Origin: CATOSD01 sp965226695
GTDB taxonomy: Bacteria; Chloroflexota; Dehalococcoidia; Lucifugimonadales; CATOSD01
Length of the DNA stretch: 64,000 bases
NCBI GenBank assembly: GCA_965226695.1
Contig: OZ245405.1
Location: 62,001-126,000, forward strand
Reading direction: 5' to 3'
Part shown: piece after piece, positions 52,566-60,855 of the stretch
Layout of the letters: every line of letters begins with the position of its first letter
Position numbering within the stretch: the first letter of the stretch is position 1
Made by a program: the position numbers and the translations under genes
Notes under the pieces: generated by a model
Seen by the model: only the letters and a program-made list of their open reading frames with translations
What the model was told of the DNA's origin: nothing
Databases searched by the model: none

Positions 52566-52850
52566 TTGCTCGTCACATTCTTCGCGGGAATCATATCCGG
52601 CTTCAGGCACGCGGTCTGGTCGTTGAAAGACGTGCTGCCGCCGTACCGCACGGTAGAAGGCTATCTGGAGACGAAGGTGAGAAGCCTGGAATCGGGCAAG
52701 CATTTCATCTGGGTCGCGTCGACCAGGATAGAGGTGGACGCCGAAACGTTAGAACTGCTGATAGTGGGCGAGAACATGCGGGTGATGTGCACCAAGAGCT
52801 ACCGCGCCATCAACATAGACCGGCTGATACCGGGCAGCGGCCCCGGCTAG
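52566..52850 (+). CDS. small hypothetical protein
   Basis: About 94 residues from a TTG at 52566 with GAGG near the right distance; the frame is open further but overlaps the lipoprotein gene. Hydrophobic N-terminus (LLVTFFAGIISGFRHAVW), then a basic alpha/beta core (HFIWVASTRIEVDAETLELLIVGE-type). No known domain. It ends on the CTAG shared with the downstream convergent gene. The start is uncertain. Confidence 0.45.
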   Translation: MLVTFFAGIISGFRHAVWSLKDVLPPYRTVEGYLETKVRSLESGKHFIWVASTRIEVDAETLELLIVGENMRVMCTKSYRAINIDRLIPGSGPG

Positions 52851-55738
52851 AGGGCGTCGGCCAGCACCTCCACCAGGTGCAGTGCGCGCCGACCGGTGCC
52901 CTGCTCTATCTGCTGCCGGCACGAGACCCCCTCCGCGACCACCCCAACACCCTCGGCGTGCGAGCGTATGGCCGGAAACAGCGTCTGCTCGCCAATCTGC
53001 ATGGAGATATCGTAGTGCTCCTTCTCGAAGCCGAACGACCCGGCCATGCCGCAGCAGCCGGAGGCTATCTCCGTGGCGTCGCAGCCAGGCAGCGCCCGCA
53101 GCACCCGCATGGCGGCCTGGGTCCCAACCAGGGCCTTCTGGTGGCAGTGGCCGTGCAGCAGCAGGCTCTCGGGGGGATTCGAGAACTCCAGGGTCGCGCC
53201 CTCCTCCTCTATGGCGTACAGCACGAACTCCTCGAGCAGCATGGTGCTCTCGCTGACGCTACGGGCGTCGTCGCCTCCCAGCAGGTCCACGTAGTCGTCC
53301 CGAAAGCTCAGTATGCAGCTCGGCTCGATGCCCACCAGCTTGGCCCCACTCCGGACGTGCGGCAGCACCGAGCGCACGTTTGCGGCGGCCGAGCGCTTGG
53401 CCTTGTCCATCATGCCCTTGGACAGCATGGGGCGGCCGCAGCATCGCACGCGCGGCACAACCACCTCGTAGCCCAAGGCCTCCAGCACTTTCACGGCGGC
53501 CATCCCCAGGTTGGGGTGGTTGTAGTTGGTGAAGGTGTCGGGGAATAGCACCACCTGCCCCCTGGCCGTGTCCGCGCGCCGACGCTCGGGCCTCGTCTTG
53601 AACCACTGGGTGAAGGGCTGCGCCACGAAGCCGGGCAGCGTTCGCCTGCGGTCTATGCCCACGAAGTCGTTCAGCATGTTGCGCACGAGCCCCGACCTGA
53701 GCGGCAGGTTCGATAGCGGGGCGAAGAACGACCCCAGCGCGCTCCAGCGGGCGACGTCGCCGAAAAGCTTGTCACGCAGCGAGTGGCCGTTGGCCTCGTG
53801 GTACTTGCCCAGGAACTCGTACTTGAGCTTGGCCATATCCACGTTGGAGGGGCACTCGGCCTTGCAGCCCTTGCACTCCAGGCACAGCGCCATCACCTCG
53901 TGCATACGCTCGCCGGTCATCGCCTCGGGCGGCAGCGCCCCGGACATCGCGGCGCGCAGCGCGTTCGCCCTGCCGCGCGTCGAGTGCTCCTCGTCGCGCG
54001 TGACCATGTACGAGGGGCACATCGTCCCGCCCAGCACCTTGCGGCACGCGCCCTGGCCGTTGCACATCTCGATCGCGCTCGCGAAGCTGCCCTCCACCGA
54101 GTAGTTGAACCCCGTCGCGGGCGTCAGCGCGGTGTAGGCGGGGCCGATTCGCAGGCTCTCCGTCATGGGCGGCGAGTCCACTATCTTGCCCGGGTTCATG
54201 ATGCCGTTGGGGTCGAATGCGGCCTTGACCTCGCGGAAGGCTTCGTAGATCGTGCTGCCGAACATCTTCTCGTTGAAGCCGCTGCGCACCAGCCCGTCGC
54301 CGTGCTCGCCGCTCATCGAGCCGCCGTACTCCAGTACGAGGTCGCTAATCTCCTCGGCTATCGACACCATGCGGTCGACGCCGTCCTGCCGCTTGAGGTC
54401 GATCAGCGGGCGTATGTGCAGGCAGCCGACGCTGGCGTGGCCGTAGTAGCCGGCGGTGGTGCCGTGTTCCTTCACTATCTCGTCGAAGCGGCGCACGAAC
54501 TCCGGCAGCACATCGGGGGCCACCGCGGTATCCTCCACGAAGGGAAGCGGTTTGGCGCTTCCCGGCACGTTCATCATCAGGCCGAGCCCCGCCTTGCGCA
54601 CCTCCCACACCTTCGCCTGCTCGGCGGGAGACATCAGCCGGCGCATGGCGTAGCCCATGCCGCCGCGCCTCATGCGCGCCTCGAGCAGGTCGAGCCTGGC
54701 CGACACCTCCGACTCGGTGTCGCCGACGAACTCGACCACCAGTATCGACTCCGGGTCTCCCTCGATGAAGTCCATCAGCCGGGAGTAGACGAGGTTATCG
54801 CGCGCCTGGCGCAGGATCATGCTGCCTATGTGCTCCACGGCGGCGGGCTCCAGCTCCAGCGTGGCGACGGTGGCCTCCATCGACTCGATGAGGTCGACGA
54901 AGTGCAGCACGCCGAGGCCCCTGAATTTGGGCCGCTGGACTATCTTGACCTTGGCCTCGGCGATGGTGACGAGCGTGCCCTCCGAGCCTACGGCGAAGCG
55001 CGCCATGTTGAACGCGCTGCCTCCGACGAACTCGTCCAGGTTGTAGCCCGAAACGCGGCGCTGGATCCTGGGATAGCGGGCCAGAATCTCGTCGCGGTGC
55101 GTCTCGCCGATGGCGAGCAGCTTGCGGTAGATGTCGCCCTCCAGCCCCTCGACACGCATCTTCGCCTCGAGCTGGCCGCCGTCCAGCGGGCCGAAGCGCG
55201 CCTGGTCGCCGTTGGACAGTATCACGTCCATCTCGAGCACGTTGTCGACCGTCTTGCCCCACAGGGGAGAGTGGGCGCCGCAGGAGTTGTTGCCGAGCGC
55301 GCCTCCCACGTTGCCGCGGCTGCTGGTGCTCGGGTCGGGCGTGAAGAGCATGTCGTGCGGGGCGAGGTGGTGGTTGAGCTCGTCGAGAATAATGCCGGGC
55401 TGGGTGCGCGCCCAGCCCTCCTCGGCGTTCACCTCGACCACGTTCCGCATGTACTTGGAGAAGTCCATGATCACGGACTGGCCCACCGTCTGGCCCGCCA
55501 GGCTGGTGCCGCCGCCCCTGGGCAGCACGGACACGCCGTGGCGGTTGGCGGCCTCGACCACGGCTATCACGTCCTCGGCGTTGCGGGGCAGCACCACGCC
55601 CACCGGCTCGATCTGGTAGATGCTGGCGTCGGTTGCGTACAGCAGGCGCGTCATCTTATCGAAGCGCACCTCGCCGGTAACGACGCGCCGCAGGTCCTCG
55701 GCCAGTGCCTGGGTATCGGTGTCGATGTGAGCAACCAT
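52847..55738 (-). CDS. FAD-linked oxidase fused to Fe-S oxidoreductase (GlcD/GlcF-like, D-lactate or glycolate type)
   Basis: 963 residues. The N-terminal half is a VAO/PCMH flavin domain (PRGGGTSLAGQTVG, SRGNVGGALGNNSCG). In the middle, CNGQGACRKVLGGTMCP and CLECKGCKAECP carry two [4Fe-4S] clusters. The C-terminal third has two CCG domains (VRCCGRPM and ASGCCGMAGSFG), as in GlpC/LutA. This fused layout occurs in D-lactate and D-2-hydroxyglutarate dehydrogenases. It feeds electrons to quinones at the membrane; the substrate is not resolved. It shares a CTAG with the small gene. Confidence 0.92.
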   Translation of the reverse strand: MVAHIDTDTQALAEDLRRVVTGEVRFDKMTRLLYATDASIYQIEPVGVVLPRNAEDVIAVVEAANRHGVSVLPRGGGTSLAGQTVGQSVIMDFSKYMRNVVEVNAEEGWARTQPGIILDELNHHLAPHDMLFTPDPSTSSRGNVGGALGNNSCGAHSPLWGKTVDNVLEMDVILSNGDQARFGPLDGGQLEAKMRVEGLEGDIYRKLLAIGETHRDEILARYPRIQRRVSGYNLDEFVGGSAFNMARFAVGSEGTLVTIAEAKVKIVQRPKFRGLGVLHFVDLIESMEATVATLELEPAAVEHIGSMILRQARDNLVYSRLMDFIEGDPESILVVEFVGDTESEVSARLDLLEARMRRGGMGYAMRRLMSPAEQAKVWEVRKAGLGLMMNVPGSAKPLPFVEDTAVAPDVLPEFVRRFDEIVKEHGTTAGYYGHASVGCLHIRPLIDLKRQDGVDRMVSIAEEISDLVLEYGGSMSGEHGDGLVRSGFNEKMFGSTIYEAFREVKAAFDPNGIMNPGKIVDSPPMTESLRIGPAYTALTPATGFNYSVEGSFASAIEMCNGQGACRKVLGGTMCPSYMVTRDEEHSTRGRANALRAAMSGALPPEAMTGERMHEVMALCLECKGCKAECPSNVDMAKLKYEFLGKYHEANGHSLRDKLFGDVARWSALGSFFAPLSNLPLRSGLVRNMLNDFVGIDRRRTLPGFVAQPFTQWFKTRPERRRADTARGQVVLFPDTFTNYNHPNLGMAAVKVLEALGYEVVVPRVRCCGRPMLSKGMMDKAKRSAAANVRSVLPHVRSGAKLVGIEPSCILSFRDDYVDLLGGDDARSVSESTMLLEEFVLYAIEEEGATLEFSNPPESLLLHGHCHQKALVGTQAAMRVLRALPGCDATEIASGCCGMAGSFGFEKEHYDISMQIGEQTLFPAIRSHAEGVGVVAEGVSCRQQIEQGTGRRALHLVEVLADAL

Positions 55739-55810
55739 GGCAGCAACCTTGCGTGTGGGCTAAGGGGGTGGGCGTGGGCGAGAGCGGCGAGATGGGATTG
55801 CGCGGGACCG

Positions 55811-55878
55811 CAGCGTCATTCCAGCCCCACTCTTTCTTCATTCCGGCCTCCGAGCCGGAACCCAGGGGGGCGGGGGCC
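55811..55878. repeat. interspersed hairpin repeat, family A
   Basis: CGTCATTCCAGCCCCACTC then CATTCCGGCCTCCGAGCCGG and ACCCAGGGG. It is the longest copy, and shares the full layout with 60757-60820. Confidence 0.6.
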
Positions 55879-56109
55879 AGGCGCACGAGCCAGCGCGGGC
55901 CTACTGCTCGCAACTTACCAGATACGCCAAGCCATGACAATTGGCGGCAAACGCCCACCGCGCAGTGCGAATGCATTTGTCCCGCCGACGAGCCGCACGG
56001 AAACGTAGGGGCGGTTCGCGAACCACCCTGCCAGCAATACCCCGCGGCCCGGCGCAGATAACGCCCACCGGCGGCCAACGGGCGCCCTCCGACACCTGCA
56101 TCTCGATAG

Positions 56110-56138
56110 TTGAATGAAATGAATGTCCATAGTACAAT
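56110..56138 (+). promoter_or_regulatory. promoter for the methyltransferase-like / DUF1848 pair
   Basis: TTGAAT (56110-56115), a 17-base spacer, then TACAAT (56133-56138). It places transcription after the ATG at 56123, so the gene must start later; a GTG at 56183 has GGAGGA 5 bases upstream. Confidence 0.75.
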
Positions 56139-56182
56139 ATGTGGGGAACAAATGTATTGGACACCATTGCTGGAGGAACCGA

Positions 56183-57091
56183 GTGTATTTCAAAATCGTC
56201 AAGGAAGTCTTGGAGCGAGGAATCTCAGACTGCGTTGCGGAATACAACATCAGCAGGGATGAGGTTCTTACGAGGATGAGGTCACATATAGATGACACCC
56301 AGACGCAACATTACCAGCTGAGTCCAGACATCAACTATGATGACCCTCTTTGTCGACTGGGATACCTATATCGTCATGCCGGCATCAACGCCACATTTTT
56401 TGAGCATGTGCTTAACGATGACCATGTGATGACAGAAGCAATCTCGAATGCTATCACCAGTGGACGCCTCAGTGTGTGCTCTCTTGGCGGTGGCCCCGGT
56501 ACAGAGTTGCTGGGACTGACGAAACACTTGCTAAATCGACAATCAAAGGCACCAAATAGGATCGACTTTCGGGTTCTTGACAATGTGAACCATTGGGCGG
56601 AAACATGGGACCAGTTGGCGAATGCCGCTGAAAATGTGCTTGAGACTGAGCTAGGCCGTGGTCGACCAATGGTATCCCCAAGATTTCTCCAGTTCGACGC
56701 TCTCAATCCAACCTCTTATGAAGGCTTCCCGTCAATGTTCAAGAGCGTAGACATCGTAGTGTGCAACTACCTTTTCTCCGAAAACAAGGACAATCTCGAC
56801 GACGCCAAACAAGCCATTGCCCGATTGAGCGGATTAGTTAGCGATGGCTGTGCATTTGTTGTAATCGACCGGCATGAAAACAACACTCACTTTGTGAAGA
56901 ATGTCGCCAGCATGTTCGAATCAGTTCTCGGCCCGGTAACGGTGAATGTATTCGATGGTGTTATGGATCCTGATGAGCAATCTTCCGCATTCGGCGACGA
57001 ATTGCTTGAACGCCTTGGGTACCCGCGAGTGGATTTTCGAAGAGACTACCGGGGCCGCCCCAAGGTCTTCTGGTTCACTGTGCAGAAATAG
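56183..57091 (+). CDS. SAM-dependent methyltransferase-like protein of unknown target
   Basis: 302 residues from GTG 56183; the upstream frame to 56123 is ruled out by the promoter. A helical N-terminal third (SPDINYDDPLCRLGYLYRH) is followed by a Rossmann-like domain with LSVCSLGGGPGTELLGLTKH (motif I), FRVLDNVNHWAETW (motif II acid), RFLQFDAL and IVVCNYLFSENKDN. No known subfamily is recognised. It overlaps neither neighbour, and the DUF1848 gene follows 9 bases later. Lower GC than nearby genes. Confidence 0.75.
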   Translation: MYFKIVKEVLERGISDCVAEYNISRDEVLTRMRSHIDDTQTQHYQLSPDINYDDPLCRLGYLYRHAGINATFFEHVLNDDHVMTEAISNAITSGRLSVCSLGGGPGTELLGLTKHLLNRQSKAPNRIDFRVLDNVNHWAETWDQLANAAENVLETELGRGRPMVSPRFLQFDALNPTSYEGFPSMFKSVDIVVCNYLFSENKDNLDDAKQAIARLSGLVSDGCAFVVIDRHENNTHFVKNVASMFESVLGPVTVNVFDGVMDPDEQSSAFGDELLERLGYPRVDFRRDYRGRPKVFWFTVQK

Positions 57092-57100
57092 AGGCATATT

Positions 57101-58060
57101 GTGGTGATCATATCAGCAAGCTACAAGACCGACATTCCGGCGTTCTACGGAGAGTGGTTCCGAAACCGCTTGCGGGCTGGCTATTGCCGAATGGCCAATC
57201 CCTACAACCCTCGGCAACGCCGACTCATTTCGCTGAGCAAGGACGACGTTGATGGGTTCGTGTTCTGGACAAAGAACCTCGCCCCATTCTCAGATTGTCT
57301 CAAAGACGTACACGAACAGGGCTACCCTTTCGTCGTCCAGTACACCATCAACGGTTATCCAAGGGCGCTTGAGAGCCGCGTTGTTGACCATCAGAAGGCG
57401 GTCGACAGCTTTGCGGATGCCTCTCGGCGATACGGCCAGAGGTCGTTGGTCTGGAGATACGACACTGTGATCTTGTCTACGCTCACGGATGCCCAATTCC
57501 ACAGGGAAAACTTCACAAACCTGGCGGATAGCCTCGCCGGGTTCACGGACGAAGTGGTGGTGTCCTTCCTGCAACTCTACAAGAAGACAAGGCGAAACCT
57601 GGACATCGCTTCAGAGGCGCATGGGTTCCGGTGGTACGACCCCACAGTGGAGCAGAAACAAGAACTGCTCGCCTCTTTCGAGCTTACGGCGTCTGAGCGC
57701 GGGATGCGCTTGTCCATCTGCGCGCAACCGGAGCTTATGATGCCTGGAGTGAGCGAGGCGCGTTGCGTGGACGCGCAGCGGCTAATGGACGTATCCGGTC
57801 GCCCTGTTGTCGCGGAGCTTCGGGGAACGCGCCCGGAATGCGGCTGCTTCAGGTCGGTGGACATCGGCGACTACGACACCTGCCCTCACGGATGCGTATA
57901 CTGCTACGCTGTCATGGATCGCGCGAAAGCGCTGAAGCGGTATCGCGAGCACGACCCCGATGGCGAGTTTCTGTTTCCGCAAAGAGACTTGCCCGAGAAG
58001 GCAAGAGAAGCAGGTTCGAACGCGGAAGGCCAACTCCCGCTGTTGCCTCCCGTAGGATGA
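57101..58060 (+). CDS. DUF1848 protein, radical-SAM-like cysteine cluster
   Basis: 319 residues from a GTG at 57101 (an alternative at 57104 gives IISASYKTDIPAFYGEWF, the usual DUF1848 N-terminus). The family core VDGFVFWTKNLAPFSDCL and YTINGYPRALE is followed by a C-terminal Cys cluster (CGCFRSVDIGDYDTCPHGCVYCYA). CPHGCVYC has the CxxxCxxC spacing of radical SAM enzymes. The role is not established. Its coupling with a methyltransferase-like gene suggests a joint modification pathway. Confidence 0.82.
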   Translation: MVIISASYKTDIPAFYGEWFRNRLRAGYCRMANPYNPRQRRLISLSKDDVDGFVFWTKNLAPFSDCLKDVHEQGYPFVVQYTINGYPRALESRVVDHQKAVDSFADASRRYGQRSLVWRYDTVILSTLTDAQFHRENFTNLADSLAGFTDEVVVSFLQLYKKTRRNLDIASEAHGFRWYDPTVEQKQELLASFELTASERGMRLSICAQPELMMPGVSEARCVDAQRLMDVSGRPVVAELRGTRPECGCFRSVDIGDYDTCPHGCVYCYAVMDRAKALKRYREHDPDGEFLFPQRDLPEKAREAGSNAEGQLPLLPPVG

Positions 58061-58144
58061 CAGTTACTGGTGGGACCGCTCTGCTCGTCTCATGCCGAGT
58101 AGGACGTCCGGCGACAGAGAATGAAGTCTCTTGGCGAGCCTTAG

Positions 58145-59026
58145 TTAGAAGGAACTGAACCACTTAGAGTCCACCGTCACATCCTCGACGATTCTTTCAG
58201 TAACACTGACTCCCAAACGTAGCTCTTTGATCTTTTCGGCGAGTCTGACACCATCAATCAGGTCTATCGGGGGCGCGCCGGCCCTCGTCGCTTCCCGCCT
58301 GGCCTCCGACGTGAATCGGCCGGTGGTTATTATCAGCCCCCTGTCGCCCCGACCCTGCATGGCGCCCCTGAAGTCTCTCACCGCCCCCGCCGGTACGTTT
58401 CCGGAGTAGCGCTTGCACTGGAAATAGACCGGAAAGCCAATCATCCCTCCGGCGAGTTGAATCACTCCCTGGCCGTCTATGCCGCCATCGCCTGGCCTGC
58501 CCGTGACGAAGACGCTTTCGAATCCGGACTCGCGCAACAGTCTTCCGCAAAACTGCTCGAAGGTATCAGGAGCCATCGCGCCCAGGACTTTAAGCAGCTC
58601 TTCCTGCCATACGCCGTCATCCGTATCATCCTCCAAGACTACTGGTTCTGCATTTAGCTCTTCTTGGAGTCTCTCATCCCTCCGCGCCGAAATCTGTCGG
58701 ACGCGTCTGGCAAGTTCCGGCCCGTCTATATCTTTCGCGCCACGCCCCTTCTGCGTGAGAGACCACACTCCGCGCTGGGAATTGTCAACTAAGCCGTCCT
58801 TCTTGAGGTAAGTCTTTGCCCATCCGACCCGATAGTCTACTACCCTCTGGGGACCACCCCGATGAGGTATGTCCGTGACTTCTGGAGTGAGTTTCATCCT
58901 TTCGGCTACAGCTTGAAGAAGTTCGGCGTTGGTGGCACTGCCGCCGATTTCTCGCAGGCAGTCCAGAACTGGATTCATTAAGCCAATGTAAGTTGGAACC
59001 GAGGAGGCGGGGTCACTTTTTGTCAA
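58145..59026 (-). CDS. Mrr-like type IV restriction endonuclease
   Basis: 293 residues from a TTG at 59026 (GGAGAAAGACC before it). The N-terminal winged-helix domain has VPTYIGLMNPVLDCLREIG and RVGWAKTYLKKDGLVD. The C-terminal nuclease has GRPGDGGIDG and FPVYFQCKR, the D...QxK core of Mrr_cat. Such enzymes cut DNA with foreign methylation. The ORF could extend to 59209, but that part is unlike Mrr. It lies between the DUF1848 pair and the DUF1828-like genes. Confidence 0.9.
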   Translation of the reverse strand: MTKSDPASSVPTYIGLMNPVLDCLREIGGSATNAELLQAVAERMKLTPEVTDIPHRGGPQRVVDYRVGWAKTYLKKDGLVDNSQRGVWSLTQKGRGAKDIDGPELARRVRQISARRDERLQEELNAEPVVLEDDTDDGVWQEELLKVLGAMAPDTFEQFCGRLLRESGFESVFVTGRPGDGGIDGQGVIQLAGGMIGFPVYFQCKRYSGNVPAGAVRDFRGAMQGRGDRGLIITTGRFTSEARREATRAGAPPIDLIDGVRLAEKIKELRLGVSVTERIVEDVTVDSKWFSSF

Positions 59027-59130
59027 GGTCTTTCTCCAACTTGTTGATAGGTACACACACGACACAACGGAGCTGACGTTGAAGTTGCGCTCCAATCCTA
59101 ACAGGCGGCTACGCCCCCCGCAACGGCGGT

Positions 59131-59280
59131 TCAATGGTCGGGAAGGAATAGCACAAGTCTGACCGAGTGATCCACGACCTTGTCCATCACAGCCGCAGTC
59201 GCCGCACAAGCGGTGAAGACCTTTTCAGGATCTGCGGAAAGCAGATCTGAGGTGATGCCTATCGACTGACGGGGATGCAA
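59131..59280 (-). CDS. possible small ORF after the DUF1828-like gene
   Basis: 49 residues from a TTG at 59280, directly after the DUF1828-like stop at 59282. It reads SIGITSDLLSADPEKVFTAC and so on to LVLFLPDH, which looks more like protein than random sequence. No ribosome site is visible. It may be a third gene of the module or a remnant. Confidence 0.25.
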   Translation of the reverse strand: MHPRQSIGITSDLLSADPEKVFTACAATAAVMDKVVDHSVRLVLFLPDH

Positions 59281-59281
59281 C

Positions 59282-60049
59282 TTATGTGGCGAGTCTGTCG
59301 CTCAACAGGTGTTTGTTCTCCCACATTATCGCCATGTCCTGAATTGGGGCCTGCGCCCTTGGAGTCCACACCGTACTGCGGTTACCCCGATCATCCAAGA
59401 CGGCGATGGGGCACAGTTCTGACCTGCTGGCTATCGTGTCAGAGAATCGGTAGGCCCAGCGTTCAGCCCAAGAGTGAGCTGTTGACTCGCTGGCCGCCGA
59501 AACAGGTTGAACAAGCAGGTTACGTCCCGAGTTGATATGAAACTTGAACTCATGAGACTCTCGTAGCCCATTCACTGTGAAATCCACATCGTACACAACG
59601 CCTGACTGAATGATGAATGACTCGACTTCTGTATCGAAATGCACCCTGCTGGTAGAGCGTTTTCCTTGAATGAGGGACGTTACTTCAACAGCCGCCTGCA
59701 TCAGTCGGTGCAAGGCATCTCCTTGGATTATGTCGTCACCTTGGGTCATTAGAGTGCCTTGGTGAAGGGAAACTCGATTGCGGCGAGCGATGCGTCGCGT
59801 CTTGTCCAGCAAGGCTCTAGTCAGAGTCAGCCCATTGACGTACAGATAGCCTAGTGTATCGCCCATGTCACTGAGACGCGCACTGCCATTGGGCAGGACT
59901 GTCAACTCCAGTTCGATAGCCTCACCATCAGGCCTGGTGAAGGGCGTAACGATATAGCAGCCACTGTCCGACGGCGTCAATTCAAAGTCGTCGCCCATGG
60001 CCTTCAAGTAACTATCAATGACATTTCGGCACGTTGTGGCACTGGTCAT
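59282..60049 (-). CDS. DUF1828/DUF1829-like protein
   Basis: 255 residues. The N-terminal part has YIVTPFTRPDGEAIELELTVLPNGSARLSDMGDTLGYL, the D-x-G-x-T-L core of DUF1828. A helical middle and an alpha/beta C-terminus (VHFDTEVESFIIQ) complete the DUF1828-DUF1829 arrangement. No function is known to me. Its start overlaps the upstream gene stop by 4 bases (ATGA), so it is translationally coupled to the DUF6978-like gene. Together they resemble a conflict or toxin-antitoxin-type pair. Confidence 0.8.
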   Translation of the reverse strand: MTSATTCRNVIDSYLKAMGDDFELTPSDSGCYIVTPFTRPDGEAIELELTVLPNGSARLSDMGDTLGYLYVNGLTLTRALLDKTRRIARRNRVSLHQGTLMTQGDDIIQGDALHRLMQAAVEVTSLIQGKRSTSRVHFDTEVESFIIQSGVVYDVDFTVNGLRESHEFKFHINSGRNLLVQPVSAASESTAHSWAERWAYRFSDTIASRSELCPIAVLDDRGNRSTVWTPRAQAPIQDMAIMWENKHLLSDRLAT

Positions 60050-60486
60050 AGTAAACCTCCCTGCCTGAAACGCGAAAAACTCTCTCGGCCATAGGACGCC
60101 CGCAGGTCAATGTTGCATTCAGCCAAAAAGTCAATCAACTCCTCATTTGGGTCACCGTTACGAATGTCATCTGGGATGTAGACCCGATTGTCCTCGTACT
60201 TCTCATCCCACAAGTGCTTATGCGGGCCTGTGGTTCGTTTCCCCGTCTTGGGGTCGGTATGCCTATCGTGCACGGTGAACTTTCGGATCGAAGTACTTCG
60301 ATACAAAAGCGTGAAACTGCGGTTCTTTCGGCCGACATAGCCGACAAATCTCAAGACTTCCGCGGAGTCTTCGACCAGCACCGTAGCCTCTATGCGGTAT
60401 CCGCCCCTTTGGAATCGCCACATCATGTTTGCCGCTATTACCTTTACAGAAGCGACTAATCTCTCCGCCTCCGCTGCCGTAACCAT
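60046..60486 (-). CDS. DUF6978-like protein, partner of the DUF1828-like gene
   Basis: 146 residues from ATG 60486, preceded by GGGGAG and a second GGGAG. Landmarks are ANMMWRFQRGGYRIEATVLV and GPHKHLWDEKYEDNRVY. The His-rich HLWDE stretch resembles the conserved C-terminal motif I recall for DUF6978. The frame is open to 60762, but that upstream part includes a family A repeat and is rejected. It forms a coupled pair with the DUF1828-like gene. The function is unknown; the family name is from memory. Confidence 0.65.
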   Translation of the reverse strand: MVTAAEAERLVASVKVIAANMMWRFQRGGYRIEATVLVEDSAEVLRFVGYVGRKNRSFTLLYRSTSIRKFTVHDRHTDPKTGKRTTGPHKHLWDEKYEDNRVYIPDDIRNGDPNEELIDFLAECNIDLRASYGRESFSRFRQGGLL

Positions 60487-60756
60487 TCTCCCTGATCTCC
60501 CCTTCCGGTATGGTACACCACACGCCATTCCACCCGGCAAACGTGCCAGAGAGTCGTGCATAGCGCCGCTGGGCGCCGTGATGTACGAACCGAGGCCTGC
60601 AGATTCCACCGGAGCTTTGAAACTCCCGCTCATCCGATGCAATCGAAAACCTCCGCCAACTACATCACAAGCGACCCCGCACCCAACGAACGATGCCTTG
60701 GCAAGGCACGCCAATTCTACCGACCGGCAGCCCACCCCGCAAGCGCGCGGCGCGTC

Positions 60757-60820
60757 CGTCATTCCGGCCCCACTCGGCGGTCATTCCGGCCCCCGAGCAG
60801 GAATCCAGGGGCGCGGGGGC
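60757..60820. repeat. interspersed hairpin repeat, family A (partial double copy)
   Basis: CGTCATTCCGGCCCCACTC and then TCATTCCGGCCCCCGAGCAGG and AATCCAGGGGCG. It sits between the Fic end and the DUF6978-like start. Confidence 0.6.
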
Positions 60821-60855
60821 GCACCGTGCCGGTCCCGCACCGAGCACATCGGCCA

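Larger units (their letters stand above)
55739..56182. other. 444-bp intergenic region with repeats and promoter
   Basis: Contains the family A repeat (55811-55878), a GC-rich REP-like part with GGTTCGCGAACC (56013-56024), and the promoter at 56110-56138. No coding is supported. Confidence 0.6.

Noticed and set aside
53783..56008. Long plus-strand open frame (741 codons) opposite the FAD/Fe-S fusion gene
   Set aside because: It is antisense to a gene with clear domains on the minus strand, has His/Arg/Ala-rich low-complexity sequence, and has no start signal. Such frames are common shadows in high-GC DNA.
56123..56182. Earlier ATG start for the methyltransferase-like gene
   Set aside because: A good promoter (TTGAAT-17-TACAAT) overlaps it, so the mRNA begins later, and the GTG at 56183 has a better ribosome site.
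60487..60762. N-terminal extension of the DUF6978-like protein
   Set aside because: The frame is open here only because a stop is lacking; it reaches into the family A repeat, and the ribosome site supports 60486.
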